A DNA stretch of 64,000 nt from Aspidiotus rigidus (Eukaryota > Arthropoda > Insecta > Hemiptera > Diaspididae). The position numbers were made by a program, and so were the translations under genes. Every line of letters begins with the position of its first letter. Positions within the stretch are counted from its first letter, which is position 1. The notes beneath the pieces are model-generated. The model ran no database searches, had not been told where the DNA came from, and saw only the letters and a list, made by a program, of their open reading frames with translations. The DNA lies in contig JAVHKY010000034.1 in NCBI GenBank assembly GCA_035079385.1, positions 4,154,001-4,218,000 of the forward strand, given 5' to 3'. Positions 29,077 through 40,015 of the stretch are shown in pieces.

Positions 29077-30020
29077 CTTCTGTTACAAGTGTCGCATCCA
29101 ACGACTCGGTCACCCATCGAACAACTGGGCATTCATCGTTCATTAGCACTCCCACGTCCTCTTTTGCCGCCGTTGTATACATGTTCTCACCTCATTATTC
29201 TAACAAGTCTATCGCTCGACGATACGATACGGTTTTTATAGAGCCTTCTTTAGAAGGAACTCCAAGCTAGAATTATTTCGTTCTGGAGGTTCCACGATTT
29301 GATAGGCGCATATATGATTAAAATACAGCGGCTAATCGAGAAAATTTTCTACGAGGGGAGAGGCGGTGGGCTGAGCAAGAAAAATTGGTGGTATTTCAAA
29401 GGGGATTCATCATCCGCGAAGTAAACCGCAAAAAGTCGCATCAGCCATCAGGAGAGGAGATGAAAAATGGTGTAAAATTTTGGTACACCCCAAGACTGAT
29501 TTTGGGTCTTTCTTAGATTTTGACAGAACTACATTTTCAGACCGTTTTGGAACATTGCAGAAGATTCGCGAAAATGCTCGAAAGAACTTGAGAAAACCTC
29601 TAGCCGGGGGGTAAGGGGGAGGGGAAAGGCCTTGGTCGAAAAATATTTCAAATGTCCGCCAAAATGTTGTCCCCAATGAGAAAATTCGAAACCCAAAAAA
29701 TTGGACCCATCCGATCACACACACGGGCTGCGGAGTCATTTTTAGGCCTAAAATCCAAATGGTTGTATCTCAATGATATTTTTTCAAAAAAAATCATTTA
29801 CATTTTCCTTTGTTTCTAGCAATAACAAAACTTAAAAATCGAATATTTAAAAAAAATTGGGGGGAGATATCTGGGGAAAATCATGAATTTGAAGCGCCAT
29901 ACCCTCTACTACAATATACATTAGTATCATAGTCCTCGGTGAGGTGAAACATTCCCAAGAAATCAATATTAAATGAATTTCTGTGATTTTTCCATGAATA
30001 GCGGGGAGAACTACGACTGC
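29077..30020. other. Nothing recognised
   Basis: A 109-codon Phe/Pro-rich frame on the minus strand (29410-29739) shows no domain and is probably chance. No repeats were recognised. Confidence 0.35.
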
Positions 30021-30149
30021 TACCGCAATAGACCGGGTGAAATCAGTAGTCAATGTTCGAGCTGAAAAATACGCACTCTTCCGTGGGTTGAAATGGGAAT
30101 GTAGATAGACCAAAAATATATTTTCAGTATTTCGTTTATCAATTTGGTC

Positions 30150-31435
30150 AGTTCTTATGTAAACACATGTACAGATTAGGTGGAGTGCGTTTGATTGAGA
30201 AAAATAGTTGAAAAATTCTCCAGTCGCTGGAACAGTCTGAAAACAGTAGAGAAGTGAGACAATCCACTTTTTCACCCTGGAGGATCGTGAATTTTGGTAT
30301 TTCATTCATCAATTAGGTCGATAATAATGAAGAAACGTCCACCGAGTTCGAAGAAAATGGTCAAGCAATTCTCCAGTTGCTGGAACGTTCTGGAAGCGAC
30401 AAATAATCGAGAAACTCTAGTTTTTCAACCTGGAGGACCATGATTTTTGGTATTTTATTTATCAATTAGTTCAAATCTTATGTAAATATGTCCGGTAAGT
30501 TGTAAAAAAATAGTCAAAAAATTCTCCAGTCGCTGGAACGGTTTTGAAATTGTAAAAAATCCAGTGAATCCACTTTTTCAACTTACAGAACTGCAATTCT
30601 TCATATTTTGTTAATCAATTAGGTTAATTCTTATGTAAACACATCCGCCCAGTTAGAAAGAATAGTTAGTTGATTCTCCAGTCGCTGGAACGGTTTAGAA
30701 ATACTACCAAATCCAGAAAATCTACTTTTTCAACATGGAGAGTATTTTATTCATCAATAAGCTCAAATCTTATGTAAATACCTCCGCCGAGTTTGAAAAA
30801 AAAAATTCAACAAATTCTCCAGTGGCGGGAATAGTCTGGAAATAGTAGAAAATCAAGGAAATCCATTCCAGAAACTGGAGAATTTTTTGGTAATTTTTTC
30901 TAGTTCGGTGGATATATTTGCATAAGATTTGACGTAATTGATGAACAAAATAGCAAAAATCACAGCTTTCCATGTTGAAAAAGTGGACTTCCTCGATTTT
31001 TTGCCATATCCAGACTGTTCCAACGACTGGAGAATTTTTTGACCATTTTTTTCAAACTCGACGGACATGTTGACATTATAATTGACCTAATTGATGAACG
31101 ATTCACGGTCCTTTTGAGTTTCTAGATTATTTGTAATTTCCAGAATGTTCCAGCGGCTGGAGAATTTTTTGACCATTTTTCTGAAACTCAACTCGACGGA
31201 CATGTTTACTTAAGAATTGACCTAATTGATGAACAAAATACCAAAACTCACGTTTTTCCATGCTAAAAAATTGGATTTTCTCGATTTTTCATATTTACCA
31301 GACTATTCCAGCGACTGGAGAATTTTTGGATTATTTTTTTCGAACTCGACGGACGTGTTTACATAAAAATTGACCTAATTAATGAACGAAATACTAAAAC
31401 TCAAGGTCGACCAGGTCGAAAAAATGGATTTCAAC
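30150..31435. repeat. Satellite of about 155-bp units in two opposite-facing arrays
   Basis: Units carry ATTCTCCAGTCGCTGGAACG, CCACTTTTTCAAC and 'cttatgtaaacacatccg'. About four to five face one way (30150-30840) and about four the other (30860-31435). The switch is at about 30850, where the two ATTCTCCAG motifs almost meet. Each unit contains the small palindrome CCAGCGACTGG. Confidence 0.85.
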
Positions 31436-31730
31436 AGGGAACCTGTTTTATGGGGTTTTTTTTAAGAAATTTGCCGTGCGCCGTCCACCGTGCGTCGTCC
31501 AGCAAAAAACTTGGAAAAATTTCGACCCTCGAGCTATACCTATATGATAGGAGGGGGACTTGGAAAAATTTCGACTCTCGAGCCATATATGAAAAAATTT
31601 CGACTCTCGAGCCATATATGATAGGAGGGGGACTTAGAAAAAATTTCGACTTTCGACCCATATATGATTTAAAAATTTCGACTCTCAAGCTATATACGAC
31701 AGTAGGCACGACTAAAAATTGAGAACCCCC
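31434..31730. repeat. CRE-type interspersed repeat: ACAGGGAACCTGTTTTATGG head with tandem 60-bp units
   Basis: The head ACAGGGAACCTGTTTTATGG and GCCGTGCGCCGTCC are followed by four units of CTTGGAAAAATTTCGACTCT, CGAGC(C/T)ATATATGAT, AGGAGGGGGA. The same head and unit recur at 45, 48, 51-52 and 61-62 kb. Confidence 0.75.
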
Positions 31731-31759
31731 CCGTTCCTCTCCTTGGTCTCTCCGTTCCG

Positions 31760-33600
31760 CCTGCATGCAAATACTTCCATGCTAAGTACTACCTAAATTT
31801 CGTTTTCATGATTCCGAAGTTCGCGAGACAGTCAAAAATTCAAACTTCTTAGACGACGAATAAAGAGGACCAAAGGACTGTTTGAGGTCAATATTCGCGA
31901 GCCTTCGAATGTAGGTTTGAACGGTCACCGAACTGCCCCCCATTTCTGATTACTTCTATCCCCCGTCGATCTTAGTAGATCATGTCTCCATTGAACGGGA
32001 GAAAGAAAAAAAAAAAAAAAAGGAAAACTGTAGCACGCAGGCTTGAATGATGTTCTACATAAAAAGCGAATCAAAATGATGTGTAGTTCTCTTTTTTTTT
32101 AAATACAAAAAGAAGCCGAACTATATAGAAGTAGTAAAAAGAAAGAAAGAAAGAAAGAATTTCCAAATATTTTAATTATGAATTATTTTTTATTTTATGA
32201 ATTGATATAGGATACTTAATTTCGTTAAAATAGCGGCCAACCGCATTCTTCCAGTTCACGCGAATGATTACAATAAATATTACCGTATTTTGTATAATAA
32301 TTCTGTGCCTCGTGTCTCCGCGGAGCAAGTGTTTGTAGAATCTCTACTCCTAAGTGACTGATGATTATCGAGAAGAGTTATAATATTATGGGTAAACTTT
32401 GCAGATACTGGTCATCTTGATGGAGTTGGATGAGAATTTCGTGTTTTAAAAATTATCATAAAATTTCAATTTAGAAGAGCCTAAGAGTCGATGATTCTTT
32501 TTTTTTTTTTTTTTTGTCTTCCGCATCAACAGTCAAAAGATAGTTATGGACACTTCGGCGCTTTTTTATGGATCGCGGAATCTTGAAATCGTATACCTCT
32601 TCTTTTTCATTCTGTATAGCGGATTTAGATTCGAAACAATGTTAATGGTCGGTTGTAAATTATGATAACAGATCGCGAAACTGTAAGATTCTTTCTCTCT
32701 AATATTCCTAATAAATACCCGAGCGTATATACATCTAATAAAGGATGACGTCTCTCGCATTCTTTTTATAAAATACACCAAAAACAAAGTAAGACGAATT
32801 CACGGGCGATCGAAATAATAAGTCTAATAATAATCGTGAAGGAACATTAAAAAGATTTTACAGATCTCGAGAGGGAAGAAAAGTAACAGTATACAACTTC
32901 CGCGTATTCTTGTTGATAGATCTGCTTTTGGGGAAACACAAGATTGGAAGCGATGTAGAAAGCAGATTGTTGATATTATACACAGTAGGGAAAAAAATTT
33001 ACAACATAAACGTGTATGCTCAAAATGCCTGTAGAGCACACATAAATACAATGGTAATGTACGTTTTTTTGATGTAGTTCTGGTTTGTTGTGTGTGTGTG
33101 AATATGTCTAATAAAGTTTGGAACGAGTTACGCGGTAAAAAAAAAACTCATATTCACAGCTCACGTGTAAGAAATACAACGTAAGTGAAAGAAAAAAAAC
33201 AGTAGAAATGGAAGAAAAAAAAAAAAAATTAACGATGTATTTGTTCGGGCAGATGATTCTTTTTTAGCGGTCGTTTATTCTACTTCTTGATGGTTTTTTC
33301 CCAGTTTTGTTGGCGTATTTATACGTTCGCAGGGACATATAATGGTAATGTGTACTCTATAGGTTTACTTTTTAATACAGTCTCCTTGGTGGTCGGAATT
33401 ATTGGACACGTTGCTCTCTTCGGTAGTTACAAAAGTTGAGATATATACGAGCGCAAAAGACGCGTGCTAGAGATTTGTGTTGCAAGAAGGGTAGGCGAAA
33501 ATAGATTCGAGACGCGAGCCCCGCTCCAGAAGGCATACAATCTGAGTGTTGAATCTCCTTTCGAAATCTTGTCAGTGCACTTCACGTACAGGCACAGATT
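31760..33600. other. Unique AT-rich sequence, no gene recognised
   Basis: Contains a short (GAAA)n run near 32140 and poly-T/poly-A runs near 32490 and 33220. No convincing exon, RNA gene or repeat. Confidence 0.35.
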
Positions 33601-33854
33601 TCAAGACACACTTTGAGTAAAGCGCCTCGCCGTAAAAATACTTTTTTCAAGTTCTCACTTCCTCCATCCCTTTCAACATGTTTTCGATTTCTTTCAGGTA
33701 TTTTCAGAAATCAAAACCCCTTCGATGATCCAGATATGGAACACTTCAAATACCATAAAGTCCCCCCCCCCCCGTATCATATACGTGCCTCATAAAACCG
33801 GTTCCCTATCTCCCGGAGAACCCGCGAGTTTTTCCAAGTCCGTCTTCTACCATA

Positions 33855-33976
33855 TGTGACCCCCATCTACAGAAACCCACCTGAGTGTTCAATTACAATC
33901 AGGAGAAAAGGTATCTTCCTTCATTTGTAAAAGATACTTTTCTCCTGATCGATATTCAATGCTAGACGAGGTCACA
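33855..33976. mobile_element. MITE, TGTGACCCC family (copy 2, right end shortened)
   Basis: The same sequence as 6233-6368 but 122 bp, with a deletion inside the right TIR (CAATGCTAGACGAGGTCACA). It is preceded by a CATAAAACCGGTTCCCT end of the CRE-type repeat. Confidence 0.82.
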
Positions 33977-34799
33977 TATTTAGCTTCAAAATCCAAGCCT
34001 GTGACGTCATCCATTTCTCAGAATCCATAAACTCAATTAAGTTTTTTTGTTGAGGACTTTTTAGGAGAGTTTACATAGAAAATAGGTTAGAACGATAGAA
34101 TCATAGGATGATGGAGGGAGGATCTTTAGAGGGTTTTAGAATTGGGGGGTCGATGGCTAGTTTCCAAGCTGAAGGAGCCTTGGAGTAGACTTGCGTTCGA
34201 GAATTTCAGCCCGGGACCCGCAATTTCTTTTGTTGAGAGAGGGAGGTGATTATTCTCTGTGACGTCACCAATGACCTTGAACTTATTCAGGAACACGAAG
34301 AAATTTCGAGCATCGATCCTCTGTAGAGGACAGTAGATATCCAATGTATGTGCTGCGCCAGTCTGCACCAGTCTGTTTCAGAACCGTTTTTTCTATGCAC
34401 CAAGCTCATTTTCACATACTCTATAAAATCTTAAAATCCTCTACTTTTATACACTGATTTTTTGACTGTTTTTAAGCTAAATATGAATCATTTCACCTTA
34501 TTTTCTTCCTACTCAGTTTGAAAAATTTTCAACTTTTTGTATCAATTCTATATCATTTTTATATCATTTTTTCTCTTTTTTAACCCAAAAGAAATTCAGA
34601 GAATTAAAAATCTTCATAATTTATGTTTGTATACATTTTGTATCAATTCTAAAAGAAATTTAGAAGATTAAAAATTTTCATACATTTGTATACAATTTAT
34701 ATCAATTTGTATCAATTTTAAAACTCGAAAACGAAAAAATGTCGAGTGGTAGCTATACATTTTTCAAAAAAGTCTAAAATCAAATTATAAATTAAACAT

Positions 34800-35550
34800 A
34801 CGAATATACATTCTTTAGATGAAAAAGTAGTTGATTTGATTCACATAAAATTCAACTTCATGGAAAATATTAATATTAAAATAAAATATTTATATAGTAT
34901 AAGAAAATATAAAGAAGACGATGAATTAAAACTTGGTATTAAAATGATTGATAATAAAACATATTATTAGAGCTCGGATTTTTTGGCAATTATGAGAAAG
35001 ATTTTTGGAATTTAAAGTCGAGAAATTTGGCATTATTTGGCAAAATCAAAAAAAAATACGAAAAATGAATGGTTTAATGAAATTAAAAATTTTTTTAATT
35101 GAATTTGAACGTATTATTAAAGAAATCTATAAAAAACGAGAATTAAACATTACATTTCGGCGCTAAATATTCAAAATTCGTCGTTTTCGGCATTTATTCC
35201 GGTTTTGGCATTTATTCATTTTTTGGCATTTTTTGGCAAAATAAAAATTTTTTCCCTGGGTCCTAAAGGTATGAAATGAACTCCCATTTGATCACCCGCC
35301 GTCTGCCCCTTCAGGAAAAAAACTGACAAATTCCAAGGAATCCGAGCTCTGCACACTATATAGCTACAGATTGTCTTAGAAGAAACCAATTTTGATGAAA
35401 TATTTGCTAAACATAAAGAAGGAATGATAATTCCAAAATTAAATAATTATAATGATTATAAAAAGTTATATAAAAGTTTTACTTTTGTTAATCCAATATC
35501 CACATCAGAAGTTTATAAAATAGTTGAAGATTTTAATAGAAATTTGAAAG
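34800..35550 (+). pseudogene. Second copy of the 119-residue ORF, split by an insertion
   Basis: 34820-34968 matches codons about 3-55 of the ORF at 24975 (SLDEKVVDLIH, then KIKYLYSIRKYKE), but its ATG has become ATA. After the inserted sequence the match resumes at 35357 (TATATAGCTACAGATTGTCT), with a 15-bp deletion next to that point, and continues to ISTSEVYKIVEDF. Frame and length changes leave it non-functional as a single protein. Confidence 0.75.
34969..35356. mobile_element. 388-bp insertion with AGAGCTCGGATT termini
   Basis: The left end TAGAGCTCGGATTTTTTGG and the right end AATCCGAGCTCTGCACAC form short TIRs. The paralogous ORF at 24975 supplies the empty site (ACATGTTATATAGCTACAG), which shows that the flanks join with a duplicated TAT at most. 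The interior repeats TTTTGGCATTATTTGGCAAA-like text. Confidence 0.75.
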
Positions 35551-35564
35551 ATTGAAAATTTTCA

Positions 35565-35850
35565 TACATTTTTATTGATTATAGAAGAAATTTAGAGATG
35601 TCAAGAATTTTCATACATTTTGTATCAATTTAGAGGATTGAAAATTTTAAAATTGAAGCGCTGCGTGGAAAAGGGGCCTCCGTTCATTTATATAGAATTT
35701 ATATCAATTCTAATAGAAATTTACGGAGTCATGAATTTTTATGTATTTTGTATCATATCTAAAAGAAATTCAAGGAGTCGAAAATTTTCATACATTTTGT
35801 ATACAATTTTTATCAATATTAGAAATTCAAGAAGTCAAGTCTTTTGAGAT
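35565..35850. repeat. Minisatellite (ATACATTTTGTATCAATTCTA family)
   Basis: About five imperfect 55-65 bp units. A half copy of the ATTGAAGCGCTGCGTGG hairpin MITE lies inside at 35654-35690. Confidence 0.75.
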
Positions 35851-36044
35851 TTTCGAACATTTTTTCATTATAAATTCACTTAGAAAAACATGTGTAAAAA
35901 ATCTGCATACGATTTTATTCATAAAAACTATCACATTTCAACCTTCATGATTACTAAAAGTAAGCACGATTTTATCATGGCGGAATGCTGGCGCCAGAAG
36001 CTGGCGTCCATGGACAATTCAATGGAAAGTAGTTACCAAAGCCA

Positions 36045-36260
36045 ATGTTGAAGAATTGGCGGACAAAAAACGGAACTGTCCGGGGAAAAGCCAGTCGTTG
36101 GCGCAACCGTATAACAAGAAAAGAATTGGCGAAAAAATATAATGAAGCCAAAAAAAAAGAAGAATTAAAAACTTTCTTGGCAGCAGAAATATTAAGAATC
36201 AAAGCCAAGTACAGAAAAATGAAAGAAGAGGAGAGGTCTGAGAGGTCTAGTCAACAATAA
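36045..36260 (+). CDS. Lys/Glu-rich 71-residue ORF of unknown function
   Basis: ATG-started ORF: MLKNWRTKNGTVRGKASRWR at the start, then a highly charged stretch (KKEELKTFLAAEILRIKAKY) likely to form a helix or coiled coil. Its second half and 3' flank are tandemly duplicated (36135-36298 and 36299-36460). An overlapping upstream 24-codon ORF starts at about 35978 (MAECWRQKLASM). It may be the tail of a longer eroded gene. No domain recognised. Confidence 0.3.
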   Translation: MLKNWRTKNGTVRGKASRWRNRITRKELAKKYNEAKKKEELKTFLAAEILRIKAKYRKMKEEERSERSSQQ

Positions 36261-36460
36261 TTTTTTTTTTTTGTTTCATTTGTTGTTTTTTTTTTCTTTA
36301 ATGAAGCCAAAAAAAAAAGAAGAATTAAAAACCTTCTTGGCAGCAGAAATATTAAGAATCAAAGCCAAATATAGAAAAATGAAAGAAGAGGAGAGGTCTG
36401 AGAGGTCTAGTTAACAATAATTTTTTTTTTTTGTTTCATTTGTTGTTTTTTTTTTCTTTT
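36135..36460. repeat. Tandem duplication, two copies of about 162 bp
   Basis: AATGAAGCCAAAAAAAA-GAAGAATTAAAA through TTCATTTGTTGTTTTTTTTT occurs twice with about five differences. Confidence 0.85.
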
Positions 36461-36714
36461 TACACCCCCTTTTTTTAAACTGAAGTATCTTTATTTTTTT
36501 TTTTTGTCTTTTCATCTAATTGTAAGTTTTATCCCTCTTATCTGGAAATTTTATGCATATTTTTATACGCTTTTTCACTGCGAAGAATTTCATTTTTATT
36601 TCATCTTTTTTTTTTTCCTTTTTTCTGAGATATTTTCTCTTTTAATTATTTTAAATCTTTTAATTTAAACCTCTAAGAGATGCTAAATTTTTAAGATTCT
36701 TTTTTTATCGTTAT

Positions 36715-36721
36715 TATTATT

Positions 36722-36804
<83 letters not shown>

Positions 36805-36825
36805 TTCATTTATTTATTTATGTAT
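36715..36825. repeat. (TTTA)n microsatellite
   Basis: About 25 units, nearly uninterrupted apart from a CATT and a TGTA variant near the right end. Confidence 0.95.
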
Positions 36826-37396
36826 TTTTCTTTCTTGTTATTCTTAACGTTTATTTTTTCTCTCTTTCTTGATTTTTTTTTTCTCGTTTCCGTCTATTTT
36901 TGGTCCCCAGAGTGTCACGGAGTGAGAACAAATATTGTAACATTACTACTCGTAGATATTTTCGGTAGACGCTGTTTTACATGCTGTAAAAAATATTCAA
37001 CGAATGAACAAAAAACGATTATGCGTAATAAAAACTTCCGTGTTCATTTTGTCTTTTCATTTTAATGTGGATAGAATTTCAACTTCATTAACTGTCTGCG
37101 ATAAGACGAAAAGTATGGTGTGTAGACCTATGCTCGCGCTCTCTGTCTGTCGGCGTGTTTTATGGAGATTCTCGAGCTGTCGATTATTCTACAGAGATTT
37201 CACTAAAAATTTATATCATTGAGAAATTACTTGCAGTTTGTAGAAATTTACAAACTATACAATAGTCTATAAATGATATCCGAGATATGAAACAGGGTGA
37301 TTTCAACTAAGTTTAATGTCTCAATGTTGGTAAATGTCTACAAGCCTACTCGATGGGCGAGAAAATGAACAGTTGTACACTCGACAACTGACAGGT
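36826..37396. other. Downstream flank of the ATPase-nuclease gene
   Basis: No repeat or ORF of note. It probably includes 3' flanking DNA of the minus-strand gene. Confidence 0.35.
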
Positions 37397-37402
37397 TTTA
37401 TT
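37397..37402 (-). terminator. Poly(A) signal AATAAA of the ATPase-nuclease gene
   Basis: TTTATT on the plus strand, AATAAA on the coding strand, 27 nt downstream of the TAG stop. This predicts a very short 3' UTR. Confidence 0.5.
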
Positions 37403-37428
37403 TACACGAAAAATCAACAAAATCAAAT

Positions 37429-39309
37429 CTATAATTGTTTCGCGTTGTTGTTTCTAAGAGTTTCACATAAATTGGGCGTTGATGCCTCGCACTGATCGAA
37501 ACACAGAGCACCGTTCTTGAAGAGTATTCCGACCCAGGCATACATCTTGTTGCTGGTTTTTTTATCAAAACTTATACCAACGAACCAAGCCTCGGTGGGC
37601 TCGTTAATTGCGGCTAGGAATGGGGCTCGGTCCTCTCGTAGGTAATCAATTAGTTGGTCCATCGCCCTGGTTGTTGGATAGCCGTATTTGATCGACATGA
37701 TGAAATTTTTTTGTAACCTGTTAGTCATGACATCAACATTCCCTGCCTCTTCTTTTGAAGTTCTATCGAATTTCACTGATTCTTGGTAAGATATTTTCGC
37801 GGCATTCAACCTGTCCAGCAGTCGTACAGTGTTGCTGTACTCATTCATGCCGCTTCGAAGAGTTGCAGTATCGAACAGCTGCTCTAAGTTAATCATTGCA
37901 CCTGAGAGACATCCGGTATCCATGTGCCATTTGAGTTCGATTAGCCAACCGTGCTCGTTCAAAAGGAATGTATCCTTATTTGGGTTGTACTTCTCGATTC
38001 TCTCTTGCAAGGCAGTTCTTATCTCGTTATTTGGAAAATTTAGCGAGACTTCATCGGTTTTTTCGTCGTAACTCTCTATTGTAAGATAACCATACAGGAT
38101 CATAAGGATATCTAGCGGGATAGATTCGAACGCAGGATTACGTCTGCTTTCAATATCATGTTTCGATGATTTACTATGTTCCCACACCTTCAACGGTTTT
38201 CTCGAGAAAAACAGTCTTCGAATAACCTCATTTTCGGGGCTCGTTTCACTCCAATAACAGCCAAATTTTTTATGCTCGAAGCATTTCATGATGGAAACTG
38301 GATTCAATACGTTTTTCTTTTTTCCATCGTTGTACTGAAATGTAAAATTGTAACCATCGTATTCTTCTCTCAGCTTACGAAGAAATTCATCTAGTCCTTC
38401 CTTGCTGTTGAGATTGAATCGATCGGCGATCTCGGGTTGAAAGTCTGCAATTTCTGTGCTGGTGAAACCAAAGGCACCTGCGAATTCTTCATTGTAAGTC
38501 AGATCAACGTAAGAGTTTGGACCACTTTGTAAACTACTAGTCGATTCTAGTCTCCAAACACCCACAACCAAAACAAGGCGGAGTTTTTCACCCTGGCTCT
38601 TTATAGCCCCAAATAGACCATCAAAGAAAAATCCGATTTCATTCGCTAGTTCACGGTCTTTCTTCAATTCAAGCGCCTTTTGGAAGGGATAATCGTATTC
38701 GTCTACTAGGACGACGACTTTTATCTTGAATTTCAATTCAAGCTTGAAGATTAAATGGGACACGCTAATAGCAGGCACACGTTCCGCGGTGCAATCCAAT
38801 CCGTAAGATTTCCCGACATCTCGTAACATTTGAGTGAATTTACCATTGAAATCACTCATGTCACAGAAGTCGTCGATTTCACGAAAGTCTAGGTGAATTA
38901 CGGGACACTGAATCCACTTTTTATCTTTCAACTCCTCCGGCACAAGTGGTTCGAAGAAGTAGGTATTGCCTCGATCGTTAATTTTCAGATTTTTGAATAG
39001 AGTTTCGTTACCTTCGAAAAAATACTTAGCCATTGCAAGGAATGATGACTTCCCAAACCTGCGGGGACGAGTTATGTAGAAGAATAGATTGCCTGCTTCG
39101 TTCTCCAGTAAGCGTTCAAGGTAAACGCTTTTATCCGCGTACAAGTAATCATTTCGTCGTTGGTGAACCCAGGATATACCTTCGCCGGGAATTTTCCTCA
39201 AATGTCCAGTGGAAATCGGTCTCCAAGATTCTGTTGACGAGTTTGATAAGATTATCGTGATCCGGCTCAAAAATCCCAAAAAGATTAAACATCTAGCTAC
39301 AATAATCAT
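37429..39309 (-). CDS. AAA-ATPase-like / PD-(D/E)XK nuclease-like protein with N-terminal signal peptide
   Basis: Intact intronless ORF; the ATG at 39309 gives 626 residues. Residues 1-22 (MIIVARCLIFLGFLSRITII) look like a signal peptide or anchor. The domain then matches the AAA-ATPase_like family (PF09820): ADKSVYLERLLENE, the P-loop ITRPRRFGKSSFLAMAKYFF at about residues 78-97, and Walker B IKVVVLVDEYDYPFQKAL. The C-terminal part resembles the partner nuclease (PF08011): GWLIELKW supplies an E-x-K pair, RAMDQLIDYL the usual following helix, and WFVGISFDKK the family end strand. The preceding catalytic Asp is not obvious, and about 80 residues seem inserted after E-x-K. AATAAA lies about 27 nt past the stop. 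Most homologues are bacterial; a few occur in eukaryotes. It lies in a transposon-rich fold-back region, so transfer or transposon cargo is likely. Biochemical role unknown. Confidence 0.8.
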   Translation of the reverse strand: MIIVARCLIFLGFLSRITIILSNSSTESWRPISTGHLRKIPGEGISWVHQRRNDYLYADKSVYLERLLENEAGNLFFYITRPRRFGKSSFLAMAKYFFEGNETLFKNLKINDRGNTYFFEPLVPEELKDKKWIQCPVIHLDFREIDDFCDMSDFNGKFTQMLRDVGKSYGLDCTAERVPAISVSHLIFKLELKFKIKVVVLVDEYDYPFQKALELKKDRELANEIGFFFDGLFGAIKSQGEKLRLVLVVGVWRLESTSSLQSGPNSYVDLTYNEEFAGAFGFTSTEIADFQPEIADRFNLNSKEGLDEFLRKLREEYDGYNFTFQYNDGKKKNVLNPVSIMKCFEHKKFGCYWSETSPENEVIRRLFFSRKPLKVWEHSKSSKHDIESRRNPAFESIPLDILMILYGYLTIESYDEKTDEVSLNFPNNEIRTALQERIEKYNPNKDTFLLNEHGWLIELKWHMDTGCLSGAMINLEQLFDTATLRSGMNEYSNTVRLLDRLNAAKISYQESVKFDRTSKEEAGNVDVMTNRLQKNFIMSIKYGYPTTRAMDQLIDYLREDRAPFLAAINEPTEAWFVGISFDKKTSNKMYAWVGILFKNGALCFDQCEASTPNLCETLRNNNAKQL

Positions 39310-39599
39310 GTTGGACGAATGATGCAACCAAAATTGACGAACAATAAAAACGACGTTCGAATTATTTTTCCACCTTACGCGTTAACAAGCTGAGCTATTG
39401 TGAAGTTTTGTGAAAATTGCAATGAAGGCTTCTTGAAATCGATAGCGGACTAATGAAAAATACTTCCTTTATCATCATTTCGTCGAATTCAAATTAGGCT
39501 ACATCAATTCTTTCTATCATTTCATCGAATTCAAATTACATCAATTCTTCCTATCTCCTTTTAATCACACATATTAGCCTATAATGGATTTTGATATTC

Positions 39600-40015
39600 T
39601 TGACTCCTTGAATTTCTTCTAAAATTTATACAAATTATACACAAAATGTATGAAAATTCTTGACTCCTTAAAATTTCTTTTAGAATTGATACAAATTGTA
39701 TACAAATTTAAATGAAATGTATGAGAATTCTTGACTCATTATATGTTTTTTAGAATTGATACAAATTAATATGAAAATGTATACAAATTTTTAATCCTCA
39801 GAATTTCTTTTAGAAATGATAGGCCTACAAATTGATATAAAAATGTATAAAAATTTTTAAGCCTCTGAATTTCTTTCAAAACTGATGCAAATTGATGAAA
39901 AATGTATGAAAATTTTTAAGCCCCTGAATTTCTTTCAGAACTTATACAAATTGATATAAAATTAGAAGAAAATTCTTGACTACTTGAATATTATTTGAGA
40001 ATTGATACAAATTGT
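39600..40015. repeat. Minisatellite, inverted relative to 35.6 kb
   Basis: About seven units of GAATTTCTTTTAGAATTGAT, ACAAATTGATAT, AAAATGTATGAAAATT with the sense opposite to 35565-35850. Confidence 0.8.

Noticed and set aside
29410..29739. 109-codon Phe/Pro-rich minus-strand ORF
   Set aside because: No domain, no splice context, no second copy, and homopolymer-driven composition.
30150..31435. CRISPR-like array of regularly spaced repeats
   Set aside because: The units are about 155 bp, continuous satellite without distinct spacers, in a eukaryotic context, and the array reverses direction.
39325..39327. TTG as start of the ATPase-nuclease ORF
   Set aside because: Eukaryotic start is expected to be ATG. 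The first in-frame ATG at 39309 directly precedes the hydrophobic leader.
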